Part shown: in pieces, positions 25,067 through 35,383 of the stretch
Numbering within the stretch: the stretch's first letter is position 1
Layout: every line of letters begins with the position of its first letter
Assembly (NCBI RefSeq): GCF_006149045.1
Contig: NZ_VBSN01000038.1
Coordinates: 372,001 to 436,000, forward strand
Length of the DNA: 64,000 nt
From: Dyadobacter flavalbus
GTDB taxonomy: Bacteria; Bacteroidota; Bacteroidia; Cytophagales; Spirosomataceae
Direction of reading: 5' to 3'
The notes under the pieces: model-generated
What the model saw: the letters and a program-made list of their open reading frames with translations, nothing else
Databases searched by the model: none
What the model was told of the DNA's origin: nothing
Program-made: the position numbers and the translations under genes

Positions 25067-27565
25067 ATGAGAATTTTCTTCTACAACAATGTTCGCATTT
25101 TCAACATTTATTCGAAGCAACGTCACTTAAAGTGTACTCCTTCCAGGTTCACTGCAAAATCATTGGTAGCATTTTTGCTACATTTCGCTTTTATTTCGTT
25201 TGCTCAGGCCCAGAACTGCGGTTCCATCAGCCCGTATCCTTGCAGCAGTCTTAAAGCCAGTCTGCCCTTTGAACTTGAATTTTATAATCCTGTTGCCAAT
25301 ACCATCCAGGACAGCAACAATCTGGGAACGGGCTTTACGATGGTCCAGAATTACTCCGGTACCAGACTGGCACAGGACGGCTTGCCTACTTTCTCCAACA
25401 TTCCGGGTTATTCAAAGTATAATCTGAGAATGGCCAATGGCAGGCTGCACATTACATCCGGAAAGGGCCTGAGTTTTCTGAACAGCAATAATCAGATCAA
25501 TGCACTGGGTGTTCAGGTTGATACGTACAACAAGATCGAGATCATTGCCTACATTACCAATCCGTTTAACGGCAATGAAGATCAGCAGGCCGGAATCTGG
25601 TTCGGGCTCAATGACAAAACGTATCTGAAACTGAATATCAGCGCAAACAAAATCGAGTTGAGAAAAGAAGTTAATGATCTTTCTACCAAAACGCCCGGCT
25701 CAAAGAATCCGGATCAGCGCGTAACCGGAACGATCAGCGGACTGGAAGCGCAGAATGTCGGCCTTAAACTGATTATTGATCCGGTCAGCAATACTGCCTC
25801 TGCTTTTTACACGGTAGACAAGGGAAGTACGTACACGAATGTCGGTGCCGGTTATCCTGCTCCTGCGCTGAATATTTCAGATATGGGACTGACGAATACG
25901 TCCGTTTATACCGGTGTTTATGCTTCCTACCGCAACGGCGCTTCGCCGGTTGTTTACAGCTTCGACCGTTTTCAGATTAAAAAATCACTGCAATTCGACT
26001 TGTCTGCCTACAACTTTGAACTGGCCGACAACGCAGCCCTGAATACAGTTGCGGGTACTGTAAAGGCAACGGCAACGGATGGAAGTACCGCTTCCTACAG
26101 CATCATTTCCGGAAACTCAAACAATAACCTCAGCATCAATTCCGGTACGGGACAGATTGTGGTCAGTAAAAAACTGAATTACCATACGCAGTCTGTTTAC
26201 AACCTGAAAGTACTTGCTGCTGCCGGTCAGCTGAAGGACACCAGCATTGTAAAGCTGAACATCACGCCCGGACAAACGATGCCGGATTTCAACGGCATCA
26301 GCTGGGGCACAACGGCATCTCAGCCTTACAAAATCAGTGAAGCACAAGGCGAGGTCGTTAACAACAAGCTTTACAGCTTCGGCGGTTTTGATAGTCAGAA
26401 AACCACATTTACGCCTACAAAAAGAGCCTACAAGTACGATCCGGTAACCAACAAATGGACAAGCATTGCAGATTTGCCGCATACGCCAAACGGTGAAGGT
26501 TTCGGAGGTGTTACACATGCGGGAATTACAAACGACGGAACGGATATCTATATGGCCGGCGGTTATACATCCCATTCTTCGGGAACAGGCCAAACCTTTG
26601 GTGTTCAGCAAGTATGGAAATACAATGTGGCTGCAAACACCTATTCCAAACTGCCCGACCTTCCGATCCGGATTGCCGCCGGACAGCTTGAATACCTGAA
26701 CGGAAAACTGTATCATATCGGGGGTACAAACGCAGCGCGTACGCAGGATCTTGGAAATAATTACGAACTGGACCTGAACAACCTTGCAGCCGGTTGGAAA
26801 ACGCGTGCGCCGCTGCCTAATCCAAGACAACATGCCGGATCAGCCGTGTTTGAAGGAAAGATCTATTACATCGGCGGTCAGCGTGGACATGATAGTCAAC
26901 TGGTTACTTCAAAGGATGTACACAGATACGATCCGGCTTCGGATACCTGGACGAAAATGGCGAATTTGCCGGCACCCGGCAATAACGGACTTGGACATAT
27001 TTCTTCCAGCGTTGTAATTGCGGGCAACAGAATTATCGTGTTTGGCGGTGAAGCCGTGCAACATGCTTCCACAAACATGGTTTCTGCCTATTCTCCTGCG
27101 ACCAATTCCTGGACCAGCCTGTCGCCTTTGCCGCAAGCAAGGTTCTCCGGTGTTGCTGCTCTTCTGAACGGCGTTTTATATTACACCGGCGGCTCCAAAA
27201 CCAACTCTACCTTCAAAGGAATTCCGGTAAGTATGGCCAATACAAGAAGTATGGCGGCTAGCTTCGCTCCGGATGGACTGAATGCATCGGAACCGTTCAG
27301 TGTGAAAAAAATGACCGTTTTTCCAAATCCGGCCGTAAACAATACGGTTAACCTTCAGCTGGAAAATTTTGGCATCAACGAAAAGGTAAAGATTACAGTT
27401 ACGGATTCCTTCGGTAAAATCATCCAGCAGGAAAATTGCACGACAAATGACAAAGGAATTGCCGATATATCGTTTGTACCAAAAGTTTCATTATCAAAAA
27501 ATACATATATGATCAAAGCAGAAACCGCAACGGGTTCCTGCATGAACAAGCTGATCGTACCATAA
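25067..27565 (+). CDS. T9SS-secreted Kelch-repeat protein with N-terminal lectin-like domain
   Basis: 832 aa. The signal region is long, with cleavage likely after AQA near residue 49. Residues about 50-300 form a jelly-roll/lectin-like domain that is paralogous to the N-terminus of the 2001-residue protein encoded convergently. A cadherin-like segment follows (about 305-400). Five or more Kelch motifs occupy about 405-740, each with a GG pair and a Y...W spacing (for example YKYDPVTNKWTSIADLP), forming a beta propeller. The last about 85 residues begin VFPNPAVNNTV, the type A T9SS sorting tail. A cell-surface or secreted protein, probably binding polysaccharide or protein; the ligand is unknown. 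Confidence 0.88.
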   Translation: MRIFFYNNVRIFNIYSKQRHLKCTPSRFTAKSLVAFLLHFAFISFAQAQNCGSISPYPCSSLKASLPFELEFYNPVANTIQDSNNLGTGFTMVQNYSGTRLAQDGLPTFSNIPGYSKYNLRMANGRLHITSGKGLSFLNSNNQINALGVQVDTYNKIEIIAYITNPFNGNEDQQAGIWFGLNDKTYLKLNISANKIELRKEVNDLSTKTPGSKNPDQRVTGTISGLEAQNVGLKLIIDPVSNTASAFYTVDKGSTYTNVGAGYPAPALNISDMGLTNTSVYTGVYASYRNGASPVVYSFDRFQIKKSLQFDLSAYNFELADNAALNTVAGTVKATATDGSTASYSIISGNSNNNLSINSGTGQIVVSKKLNYHTQSVYNLKVLAAAGQLKDTSIVKLNITPGQTMPDFNGISWGTTASQPYKISEAQGEVVNNKLYSFGGFDSQKTTFTPTKRAYKYDPVTNKWTSIADLPHTPNGEGFGGVTHAGITNDGTDIYMAGGYTSHSSGTGQTFGVQQVWKYNVAANTYSKLPDLPIRIAAGQLEYLNGKLYHIGGTNAARTQDLGNNYELDLNNLAAGWKTRAPLPNPRQHAGSAVFEGKIYYIGGQRGHDSQLVTSKDVHRYDPASDTWTKMANLPAPGNNGLGHISSSVVIAGNRIIVFGGEAVQHASTNMVSAYSPATNSWTSLSPLPQARFSGVAALLNGVLYYTGGSKTNSTFKGIPVSMANTRSMAASFAPDGLNASEPFSVKKMTVFPNPAVNNTVNLQLENFGINEKVKITVTDSFGKIIQQENCTTNDKGIADISFVPKVSLSKNTYMIKAETATGSCMNKLIVP

Positions 27566-27601
27566 TCTTGTAGCAAGCTCGTTTCTGATCTTCCTTAAAC
27601 A

Positions 27602-27650
27602 AAATGCTTCTTTGATCTGTACTATTTACATGAATCAAAGAAGCATTTTT
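27602..27650. terminator. bidirectional terminator between convergent T9SS genes
   Basis: AAATGCTTCTTTGAT / ATCAAAGAAGCATTT, 15 bp perfect stem with a 17 nt loop and T-runs outward. Confidence 0.85.
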
Positions 27651-27747
27651 CTTTTGCAGAACCTGCAATTAAATCTTATATCAGACCCTTTCTATCAAAT
27701 AGCGGCATGAGTTTCCGTGATTGAAATCCGTGTTACAGCGCTGATTT

Positions 27748-30700
27748 CTAGTTGAAATGAATGACCTTGGCAGATTTCGTTCCTGTCGAGAAAACGGCTT
27801 TGATAATAAAGCTTCTTATATCTGTTCCGGCCGGCAGCATTTGCGTTGTCAAAGTGCCGTCTCTTCCGGTTATCCCGCTTACAGAACGAACAATATTGCC
27901 TTGCAGATCATAAAGATAAATACTTACCGGTTCACGGGAGTTAAAGCCCGAAAGTACCACATGGACGGGCTCGCCCGCACCGACCGGATTCGGATACACG
28001 CTTAGGCTGCGAGCCGTTTCCTTCTGACTTTCAACGTCAGTCTCTTTTAGCAATACATCACTGATGTCCACTTCACGGACGGTCTGGTCCATACTGGTTA
28101 TGACCAGCGTAGCCTTTCGGAGGCGAGCTTCGGACCGGTTTCCCAGTACCCTGAAACTGACAGGGCTGTTTTTTTGCAAAGCAATAGGTTGCCGGCTGTT
28201 TGGCAGTTGCAAGTCCGCTACCCGGAACCTTGCCGCATCCTCTCCTTTTATGGCAATATCCCTGATCAGCAGCGTACTGTCGGCATCGTTGCTCATGGTT
28301 ACCATATAGCTTTCCTCTTCACCGGGCTCCTGCTGCCGCGCAGTTGCCACCCGAAGTACAGGTGCCGCAGCAGTGGTTGCCCTTGCTCGAAGCAGCGTTA
28401 TTTGAGAAACCAGGTTCGGACTGTCGTTCCAGTTGTATTCTATAATATAAAGGTTGCCGTTGGTAACATCTTCAGTTATATCCAGCGGATTTCCGAATGC
28501 CGACATTCCTACGAGGCCGTTGTTGCCGGAGCCGGTCGTTACCCGGACAATGTCGTAGATTTTATCGGCCGATGCATCACTGCTTTTTGTCATAGATCCC
28601 GGCTGCATGACGGCAATGTCGCCGCCGCCGGAAAACCTGCACACCAGCAGCTTGCCTTTCAAAGCATTGTTGAAATTACCGCTCTTGTATTCCAGCACGC
28701 CGTTGGGTGAATTGTTCAGTCCGAAGTTGTAGCCGGGCCGGTAATTTGCATCCGGTTTGACGGACGGCAGATACAACGGATTGTCCAGATAACCGCGATT
28801 GAGCACATACTCGCCGCGCAACGGGTTGGGATGCCCGTAAAATCCGACAGGTTTATTCGGGTTAACGCGGAAAAGCCAGTCATTCTGTGCTTTGATCATC
28901 CGTGTGGAGTCCACTTGCGGGCCATTGTATAATGAGCCGTCCGGACGCCTGGTGCCTGCTACTGAAACCGGCGAATTTCCTCCGCCGCCCGAGCCGTTCG
29001 TTGGCAGATAAAGCTGGCCGTTGCTATGCCATACCAGATCATACGCGTTGCGGACACCGGATGCATAAATGGTCAGCGGTGAGCTGCTTCCGTAAGGGTT
29101 GTAACTTCCGTCGGACATTTTGGCCGACATGGCAGGGGCATTGTTGATCAGGCTCTGATCCGAGGTGGTTTGTACATTGAGCGGCAGTGTTACCGATTTC
29201 AGTTTTTCAAGATCAAGCCTTAATACGGTTCCTGACAACAATGCTTCTTTCCTTTGCCAGTCTGCATCAAATGAGCCCGCAGAACTCATGCTGCCCTGAC
29301 ACATGTAAAGCGCGCCGTCTGGCCCGAAGGCAAGTCCGTTAACCAGATGATCTCTGCGGGAACGCGGAAGTTTGGTAATGACAAGTTGCTCTTTCTGCAG
29401 ACTATCACCAGAAAGACGCGAAATGTTGCCGTCAAATTCCGGCGCCGAGGTAAGCCCGGGCGAGCTGTGCGAAACCCAGACCGTCAGATTTCCGGAAGTA
29501 GAAGCAGGATCAAAAGCCAGCCCGATTGCGGAACGGCTCCCATATTTGGTCACCAGCGTGTTAATGGTTTTACGGCCCGACAAGGTACCGTTGCTGTGAT
29601 TGATATTGTATCGCTCAATGGCACCGTCGAGCCTTAATGCATAGAAGCGGTCATCGGGGCCGATGGCTACGGAAGTATACTTTTTGTTCTGCGTACCGGC
29701 AACGGGCACCTTGTCAAACTGCGCAACCAGAATGTTACTGGAATCCACTTTGGCAGCTGCGGTTGTAAATGTAGTTTCAAAAGGTGTAAACCGGGCGCCG
29801 GTATAAGATTTCACCCCGGAAGTAACCTCAAACCGGTACACGGTATTCGGTTCAAGACCGCCGGATGGCGAAAAGCTGATCACATCCCCGCCGCCTGTGC
29901 CCTGCACAACTCCTTTGACCGGAACAGCTTTTCCATCCACCAGTTTATACAGCAGAACGGTCGAGCTGTCGATGGTTTTGTTGTTGACACCGCCCTGAAA
30001 TCCGTCAACAACCGGCACATGCAGGTTATTGGCCGCAATACTCACCGTACTTAAGCTGACCTGCGTCTGGCCATTGACGGGGTTGGAAGAAATTACATAA
30101 GGCCTGAGGCTATCCACCACATTCAGCTGGACATCAAAAGAAGCGGCGGTAAGTTTCCCGGAAACAGCTTTTACCGTCGCCTTGTAAATACCCGGCGAAA
30201 GGTTTTTAGCTGCCGAATAATCAAAGCTGACCTGCGGTTGCGAACCGTTTTGTGATGAACCGAAAGACATCCAGCCAGTAGCACCGGTACCATAAACAGC
30301 GGACAAATTGTATGTACTTGCGGAGTTATCAGAACTTCCGAGCACGACCGAAAACTTGTTGCTTTCCGTACTGCCCTGCTTCATGATGATGTTTGAATCT
30401 TTGCTGGCCCAATACAGATAAGGATCAACACTTACAGGTACAATACTTACGGAGCATATCTTCGTGTTGGTACCGCCGTCAGCCTGAATCGTCAGCAGTC
30501 CGTCTGCTACTTTGACGCGTGCGGCAACCGTTTTAAAACGGCTGATTGTCCCTTTTTTGCCATTTGGCACAAACTGATTGATAAACGGAATTCCCTCAAC
30601 AATAATGGTATGTGCCTCCGGCGTGGCACTTACGTCTCCATCGCCTACAGATACGCTCACATCATACGTTCCGTCGGGCAGTTTCATTTCCCAGTATGCT

Positions 30701-33700
30701 TCGGTCCGTACTCCGTTCCAGGTGCCCGGAAGGTCATTGGCCTGCATGTGCATCAGTGTTGCCAGCAGCACATCTTCTGGAGTATTGCGGTTGCGGCCGT
30801 TGGCTGACAAGTCCAGCAAACTGCCGTCTGAACGCTTTTTCCAGCCGTACTCCAGTTCCGCGCCCTGATTCCGTCCTGTCCGTGTCCCGAAAGGCTGGCC
30901 GGAATCACGGATATAGCCCAGCGGGGGAATTGTTTCAGGATCCTGAAAATTGACATAAACCGGCGCAGGCTGCAGAGTTTCCACAACATGAAGGTCTATA
31001 AGCAGCGTTGCAGGTGTATAGCCCTGGGCAGAACAAGTTACAAGCGCCTGATAATAACCCGGCTCAATATCGGAGCTGATCTGCTCAGTCCCGAATAGAA
31101 CAGTACCGGTTGAAGCTTTCGGCAGGGTAAGCCAGCTGGCTTCGGTTTTTGACAGTTGCAATGTGGTGGTTGAGGGACTTGATGTCAGTTGTACAGACTG
31201 AGATTTTACCTGTTTGCCTCTCAGAACCGTAAAGCTCAGCCGCTCTGAAGAAAAAGCAAATGTTTTGACGGCACCGCTTGCAATGCTGAATTTGTAAGTC
31301 TTCACCGCAGCCTGATTGCCGTTTGCGTCCGAGGCGCGAACTTTAAGACTGTAATCACCGGCTGTATTCAGCGTTAACGGTCCACTGTAATTAATGTATG
31401 CGCCGCCGTTTAATGCGTACTGAAATGCAGACAAGCCCGAACCGCCCGCATCGGAAGCTGTCATATGTATTTTCACCTGTTTGTCATAAACACCGGAGGA
31501 CTTGAGTGTGCCTTCCATCCTTGCACTCACAACAGGAACAGCAACGTCACTTACTTTAACAGCCGGCGCAAAACGCACATAATTAATCTTGGTGTTACTT
31601 CCGCCATCCGCATCAATGCTCAGTTTGCCGTCACCAACCTGCACGGTTGCTACTGCTACCCGGAACCTGCTTTTGGAAGTTGGCCTGAAATCGCTGATGG
31701 CCGCAAGTCCCTCCACATTAACCTGATGATTGCTGTCATAATAATTATTATCCCCGGCGCTTACGGTAACTGTATAGGTTCCGTTTTCAACCGCATGTTC
31801 CCAGCGTCCGGGAGCCGTATTATCCGTAGCAGACTGAATTTGTACAAATGACAACTGACTGGCATCGCCCGAACTGCTCCTGATCCGCATATTACCACTG
31901 TAATCAGCAGGTTTTTTGGTTGACAGAGAAATCCATCCGGATCCGCGGCCGGTATCAAACGGCAGCCCGGTATCAGCCGTATACCCGGAGGGTACTTTAC
32001 CCGCAGCTGATGCAGGCCGGAAGCTGTAATTGGTCTGCTGATCCGAAACCCCAAACACATAAGGGCTACTGACCGTCTGGTTTCCATTGCCGTCTGTAGC
32101 ACGGATTTTAAGACTGTAATCTCCGGATTTATCAATGGAAAAAGGTGCGGTATAACGGGAGTAAGTTCCATTGTTAAGGGCATATTCAAAGGTTTTCAGA
32201 CCGGAACCGCCTGCATCCGTCGCTGTCAGGAATATTCTGACCTGCTTTTCGTACATCTTCGGGGATTTAAGCGTGCCTTCCATTCTTGCGCTTACAACGG
32301 GCGCGGTTGCATCTGAAATCGTTCCGGCCTTCTGGATCGTAACGTAATTCATTTTGGTATTACTGCCGCCTGCCGCATTAATGGTCAGCTTGCCGTCACT
32401 GACCTGAACTGTTGCCGTCGCTTTCCGGAATTTGCCTTGAGATGATGGCCTGAAATCGCTTACAGCAGGAAGTCCTTCAATATTCAACTGATGGTTGCTG
32501 TCATAATATGCACCATTGTCGCCCGCACTCACTGTCACGCGGTAAGTACCGTTAGCAAGTGCATATTCCCAGATTCCGGCATCTGTGTTATTGGTGGATG
32601 ACTGCATTTGAACAAGCGACAACTGATTAGCAGCTATGCTGCCGCTCCGCAATCGCATGTTGGCGCTGTAATCCGACGGCTTTTTGGTCAGTGACGAAAG
32701 CCAGCCGTACTTCCGGGTTGCATCAAATGACAAACCGTTATCCGCCTTGTAGCCCGAAGGTGCAGCAGTTCCTTTCGGACGAAAATTGATGTTTACAGTC
32801 TGGAAACCGGAAGCAGCCGGATCTTTGATTGAAAAATTGTCGAAATTATAAGTAACAGGAAAAAGGCCGTTCCGGTAGCTTGCAAAAATTCCCGAATAGG
32901 TCTGGCCACTGTTCAGTCCCATTCCGCCGATTTTCAATTTGGGATTATCGTACAAGGTTCCTGTACTTGTATAGGTAGTTCCGTCCGTGGAATAAAAACC
33001 CTCAGCGGTTCCGGCTGCAAAATCAACAACCATTTTCAGACGTACGGTTTTCGTATTCAGATCCTTGATCACAGCCGTTGTCCGCTGATCCGGATTGTCC
33101 AGGCCTGTCGTCGTACTCGAAACATCATTTATTTCTCTCCTTAACTCCACTTTGTTCCCCGAAACATACACTTTCAGATAATTTTTGTCATTCAGGCCAA
33201 ACCACAATCCTGCCTGCTGGGACCCTATTCCGTTAAACGGTTTTATGATGTCGACTTCAAGCTGTATTTTTTTAACGTCCGGCGTTTTTACACCCAGAAC
33301 ATTGATCTGATTGTTGTTGGATATAAAATCAATTCCTTTGTTGGCAACCAGTTGCAGCCTTCCGTCCGTCAAAGTTATTCTGGAAGGATTATAGCCCGGA
33401 ACCGCCGTATTTGCTGTCCGGCCATCCACGATCAGTCTTTTGCCCGAATAAGGATTTACCGTCCGGAAACCTGTTCCCTTGCCATTTTTATCCTTTATTG
33501 TTCCCGGTACAGCCGCATTGAAATTCAAATTAAAGGGCAAATTTACTTTGAGCGATGAACAGGGCAACGTACTTACCGGCGAGCAGCCGTCAGCAAGAAT
33601 ATCCAATACTTCCCGATTGCGATCAGAAGAAAACGTTTCTTTATACCTTTCTCCGGAGTATTTGCCAAAGCCAGTTTGTGGAATTTCAAATGATAATATC

Positions 33701-33753
33701 AGAATAAGACATAGCTTATAACCAATTTTAAAAGAAGAGAACAAAGAGCGCAT
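27748..33753 (-). CDS. giant T9SS-secreted multidomain protein with malectin-like and sorbosone-dehydrogenase-like domains
   Basis: 2001 aa. An N-terminal hydrophobic signal is followed by a lectin-like domain (about 55-315) homologous to that of the convergent Kelch protein. Then come three malectin-like carbohydrate-binding domains (about 317-480, 573-730 and 930-1105), the first two each followed by an Ig-like domain with DAGGSGL and DGNGNQ/DANGNQ motifs. Two BACON-like beta domains (about 830-925 and 1110-1210), an SbsA-like Ig domain (about 1214-1335) and a glucose/sorbosone-dehydrogenase-like propeller (about 1340-1790) follow. The end is a beta domain and a T9SS tail starting SVYPNPVGAG (about 1915). 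Probably a surface glycan-binding enzyme; the redox activity of the propeller is unproven. Confidence 0.88.
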   Translation of the reverse strand: MRSLFSSFKIGYKLCLILILSFEIPQTGFGKYSGERYKETFSSDRNREVLDILADGCSPVSTLPCSSLKVNLPFNLNFNAAVPGTIKDKNGKGTGFRTVNPYSGKRLIVDGRTANTAVPGYNPSRITLTDGRLQLVANKGIDFISNNNQINVLGVKTPDVKKIQLEVDIIKPFNGIGSQQAGLWFGLNDKNYLKVYVSGNKVELRREINDVSSTTTGLDNPDQRTTAVIKDLNTKTVRLKMVVDFAAGTAEGFYSTDGTTYTSTGTLYDNPKLKIGGMGLNSGQTYSGIFASYRNGLFPVTYNFDNFSIKDPAASGFQTVNINFRPKGTAAPSGYKADNGLSFDATRKYGWLSSLTKKPSDYSANMRLRSGSIAANQLSLVQMQSSTNNTDAGIWEYALANGTYRVTVSAGDNGAYYDSNHQLNIEGLPAVSDFRPSSQGKFRKATATVQVSDGKLTINAAGGSNTKMNYVTIQKAGTISDATAPVVSARMEGTLKSPKMYEKQVRIFLTATDAGGSGLKTFEYALNNGTYSRYTAPFSIDKSGDYSLKIRATDGNGNQTVSSPYVFGVSDQQTNYSFRPASAAGKVPSGYTADTGLPFDTGRGSGWISLSTKKPADYSGNMRIRSSSGDASQLSFVQIQSATDNTAPGRWEHAVENGTYTVTVSAGDNNYYDSNHQVNVEGLAAISDFRPTSKSRFRVAVATVQVGDGKLSIDADGGSNTKINYVRFAPAVKVSDVAVPVVSARMEGTLKSSGVYDKQVKIHMTASDAGGSGLSAFQYALNGGAYINYSGPLTLNTAGDYSLKVRASDANGNQAAVKTYKFSIASGAVKTFAFSSERLSFTVLRGKQVKSQSVQLTSSPSTTTLQLSKTEASWLTLPKASTGTVLFGTEQISSDIEPGYYQALVTCSAQGYTPATLLIDLHVVETLQPAPVYVNFQDPETIPPLGYIRDSGQPFGTRTGRNQGAELEYGWKKRSDGSLLDLSANGRNRNTPEDVLLATLMHMQANDLPGTWNGVRTEAYWEMKLPDGTYDVSVSVGDGDVSATPEAHTIIVEGIPFINQFVPNGKKGTISRFKTVAARVKVADGLLTIQADGGTNTKICSVSIVPVSVDPYLYWASKDSNIIMKQGSTESNKFSVVLGSSDNSASTYNLSAVYGTGATGWMSFGSSQNGSQPQVSFDYSAAKNLSPGIYKATVKAVSGKLTAASFDVQLNVVDSLRPYVISSNPVNGQTQVSLSTVSIAANNLHVPVVDGFQGGVNNKTIDSSTVLLYKLVDGKAVPVKGVVQGTGGGDVISFSPSGGLEPNTVYRFEVTSGVKSYTGARFTPFETTFTTAAAKVDSSNILVAQFDKVPVAGTQNKKYTSVAIGPDDRFYALRLDGAIERYNINHSNGTLSGRKTINTLVTKYGSRSAIGLAFDPASTSGNLTVWVSHSSPGLTSAPEFDGNISRLSGDSLQKEQLVITKLPRSRRDHLVNGLAFGPDGALYMCQGSMSSAGSFDADWQRKEALLSGTVLRLDLEKLKSVTLPLNVQTTSDQSLINNAPAMSAKMSDGSYNPYGSSSPLTIYASGVRNAYDLVWHSNGQLYLPTNGSGGGGNSPVSVAGTRRPDGSLYNGPQVDSTRMIKAQNDWLFRVNPNKPVGFYGHPNPLRGEYVLNRGYLDNPLYLPSVKPDANYRPGYNFGLNNSPNGVLEYKSGNFNNALKGKLLVCRFSGGGDIAVMQPGSMTKSSDASADKIYDIVRVTTGSGNNGLVGMSAFGNPLDITEDVTNGNLYIIEYNWNDSPNLVSQITLLRARATTAAAPVLRVATARQQEPGEEESYMVTMSNDADSTLLIRDIAIKGEDAARFRVADLQLPNSRQPIALQKNSPVSFRVLGNRSEARLRKATLVITSMDQTVREVDISDVLLKETDVESQKETARSLSVYPNPVGAGEPVHVVLSGFNSREPVSIYLYDLQGNIVRSVSGITGRDGTLTTQMLPAGTDIRSFIIKAVFSTGTKSAKVIHFN

Positions 33754-34857
33754 AAAGATATTTTTTTCAAATTAACTTACCTTAACAAACCGGCACATAC
33801 AGCTGTTTTGGTGATTGATTGTTTACGATTGCCGTCAACTGAAACCGATAAATGTGAATTAATCGAGTATCCAGGCTTTGAATCACAAAAGGTTATAATT
33901 TTCCTGATCAGCAATGGAAAATCAACTATTGTGATATTTGATTATGAAAAAGATGTATCTTTTTTAAAGGGAAAGATACGTTGAATTAAAAAACAGAACC
34001 TTCAGAACATTTATCCAATCGTATATTCAATACAAAATGGAGTTTAAGAAAATTGAAAAATTACACCCTGTTTCTGAGCGGATTTAAAACAGTTTTTAAG
34101 ATTTAATTTCAGGACTTAGGACATCGATTTCATATCAGCAAAGCCGGATTTCACATGTACAGTTGATCTGTTTATCCAAATTGTTATTTCGAAGTTCATC
34201 CTGTATTAATTACCGGATTTTGCTAATACACCTACGCCAAAATTGCTAAAATAAGCCTTTGAATGGAGAATTATTCATTAAAACGGACAAAATGTAAAAT
34301 TAAGCGGCCCATACAGCCGTATTAAATTAGCTTCAAATTACAAGGTTACTTCGTTCAAAAGTCACAACGGAAGATTTTTGTAACGCTGCCAATCAGACCA
34401 TTTTTTTCTGACTTCAATAGTGATTTTTACGAACTACTTGATAAGGAAAATACAAAACCATCCAATTAATATATTCCAAAAATATTAATTATTACATATA
34501 TAATTATACGTAATTGAAACTGGATTGGATTAAACTTTCGATACACCTAATAAGTAATCTTATAATATAATGATCCCGAAATAACAGAAGCCGGGAAAGT
34601 GGCTGGATTTAAGATTGGATAAAGATTAATTATTACTTCAATGAATTATTTTACCTGCTGCCCATTATGGTTTCACAAAAAAAGGCGAATGCATTATTTA
34701 CATGGCTTGACGTTATTCAGCAATAAGTGAACACCAGTAGAAAGTATAATATTCAAGTCTGAATAAATGCCGGAAAAGAAACCGTATAAAATTTTTCTTA
34801 AAAAAGAAGTTTAATTGAGATTTACGACTTGTATCATCCTGAAACCCTTAAGTCCGG
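33754..34857. other. AT-rich gene-poor region
   Basis: About 1.1 kb upstream of the giant T9SS gene, very AT-rich, with no frame that looks coding on either strand. It must contain the promoter of that gene near its left end. No repeats or RNA genes were recognised. Confidence 0.5.
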
Positions 34858-34971
34858 TTAGCAGTTGGACTTTATAATTATAATAAATACAATAACCAGG
34901 GCGTAAGTAAAAATCGCCATTAGTATTGCTTCAAGAAGCAATTTCCATTCCGGTTGTTCTTCTCGGTCCAT
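34858..34971 (-). CDS. small single-TM membrane peptide candidate
   Basis: 37 codons from the ATG at 34971 to TAA. An acidic N-terminus (MDREEQPEWKLLLEA) leads into a strongly hydrophobic helix of about 20 residues and ends KSNC. The charge/hydrophobic organisation is that of a small inner-membrane protein rather than random sequence. Unrecognised, and below the length at which a frame is convincing on its own. Confidence 0.4.
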   Translation of the reverse strand: MDREEQPEWKLLLEAILMAIFTYALVIVFIIIIKSNC

Positions 34972-35066
34972 TCTGCTATTGTAACAGGTTTCGCAACTGC
35001 TTGCATGCGCTCTTCGTGGATCAAACAAATTTTCCTGTTTCCTGCTGATCCAGTCAGGAGCAGCTT

Positions 35067-35189
35067 TTACATTTCAGGAGTGATTTGCAGCCTAATGGCG
35101 GTATTTTTGCAGCATTGCTTCAATATGTCATGTGCAAAAAAGCGGTTCTGATGTTCATGCACAAGCACGGCCCAGTAATCGGTAGACAT
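35067..35189 (-). CDS. small hypothetical frame
   Basis: 40 codons from the ATG at 35189 (MSTDYWAVLVHEHQNRFFAHD...). Composition is plausible for protein, but nothing is recognised. It lies 95 bp upstream of the small TM-peptide candidate on the same strand. It may be a fragment of a decayed gene. Confidence 0.25.
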   Translation of the reverse strand: MSTDYWAVLVHEHQNRFFAHDILKQCCKNTAIRLQITPEM

Positions 35190-35383
35190 GCATTAGCCAA
35201 AGGCAACCTTGGAATATAAATCCTGACAGAAACCTGATTTACAGAAGAATAAACAGCTGAAACAATAAAAATAGAAGCATTGATTTCTAACTGATTCCCT
35301 AAAAATACCGCTTACATTTATAAATGAGATGGTGAAAATCCTGCCCGGCTTTCCACTCCAAAATGAGTCGGGAGCCTTCGAAC

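Noticed and set aside
26117-26833. 238-codon minus-strand open frame inside the Kelch gene
   Set aside because: Antisense shadow of a clearly coding frame with full domain structure on the plus strand.
28174-28710. 178-codon plus-strand open frame inside the giant T9SS gene
   Set aside because: Shadow of the minus-strand coding frame; no domain, basic and Cys-rich low-quality sequence.
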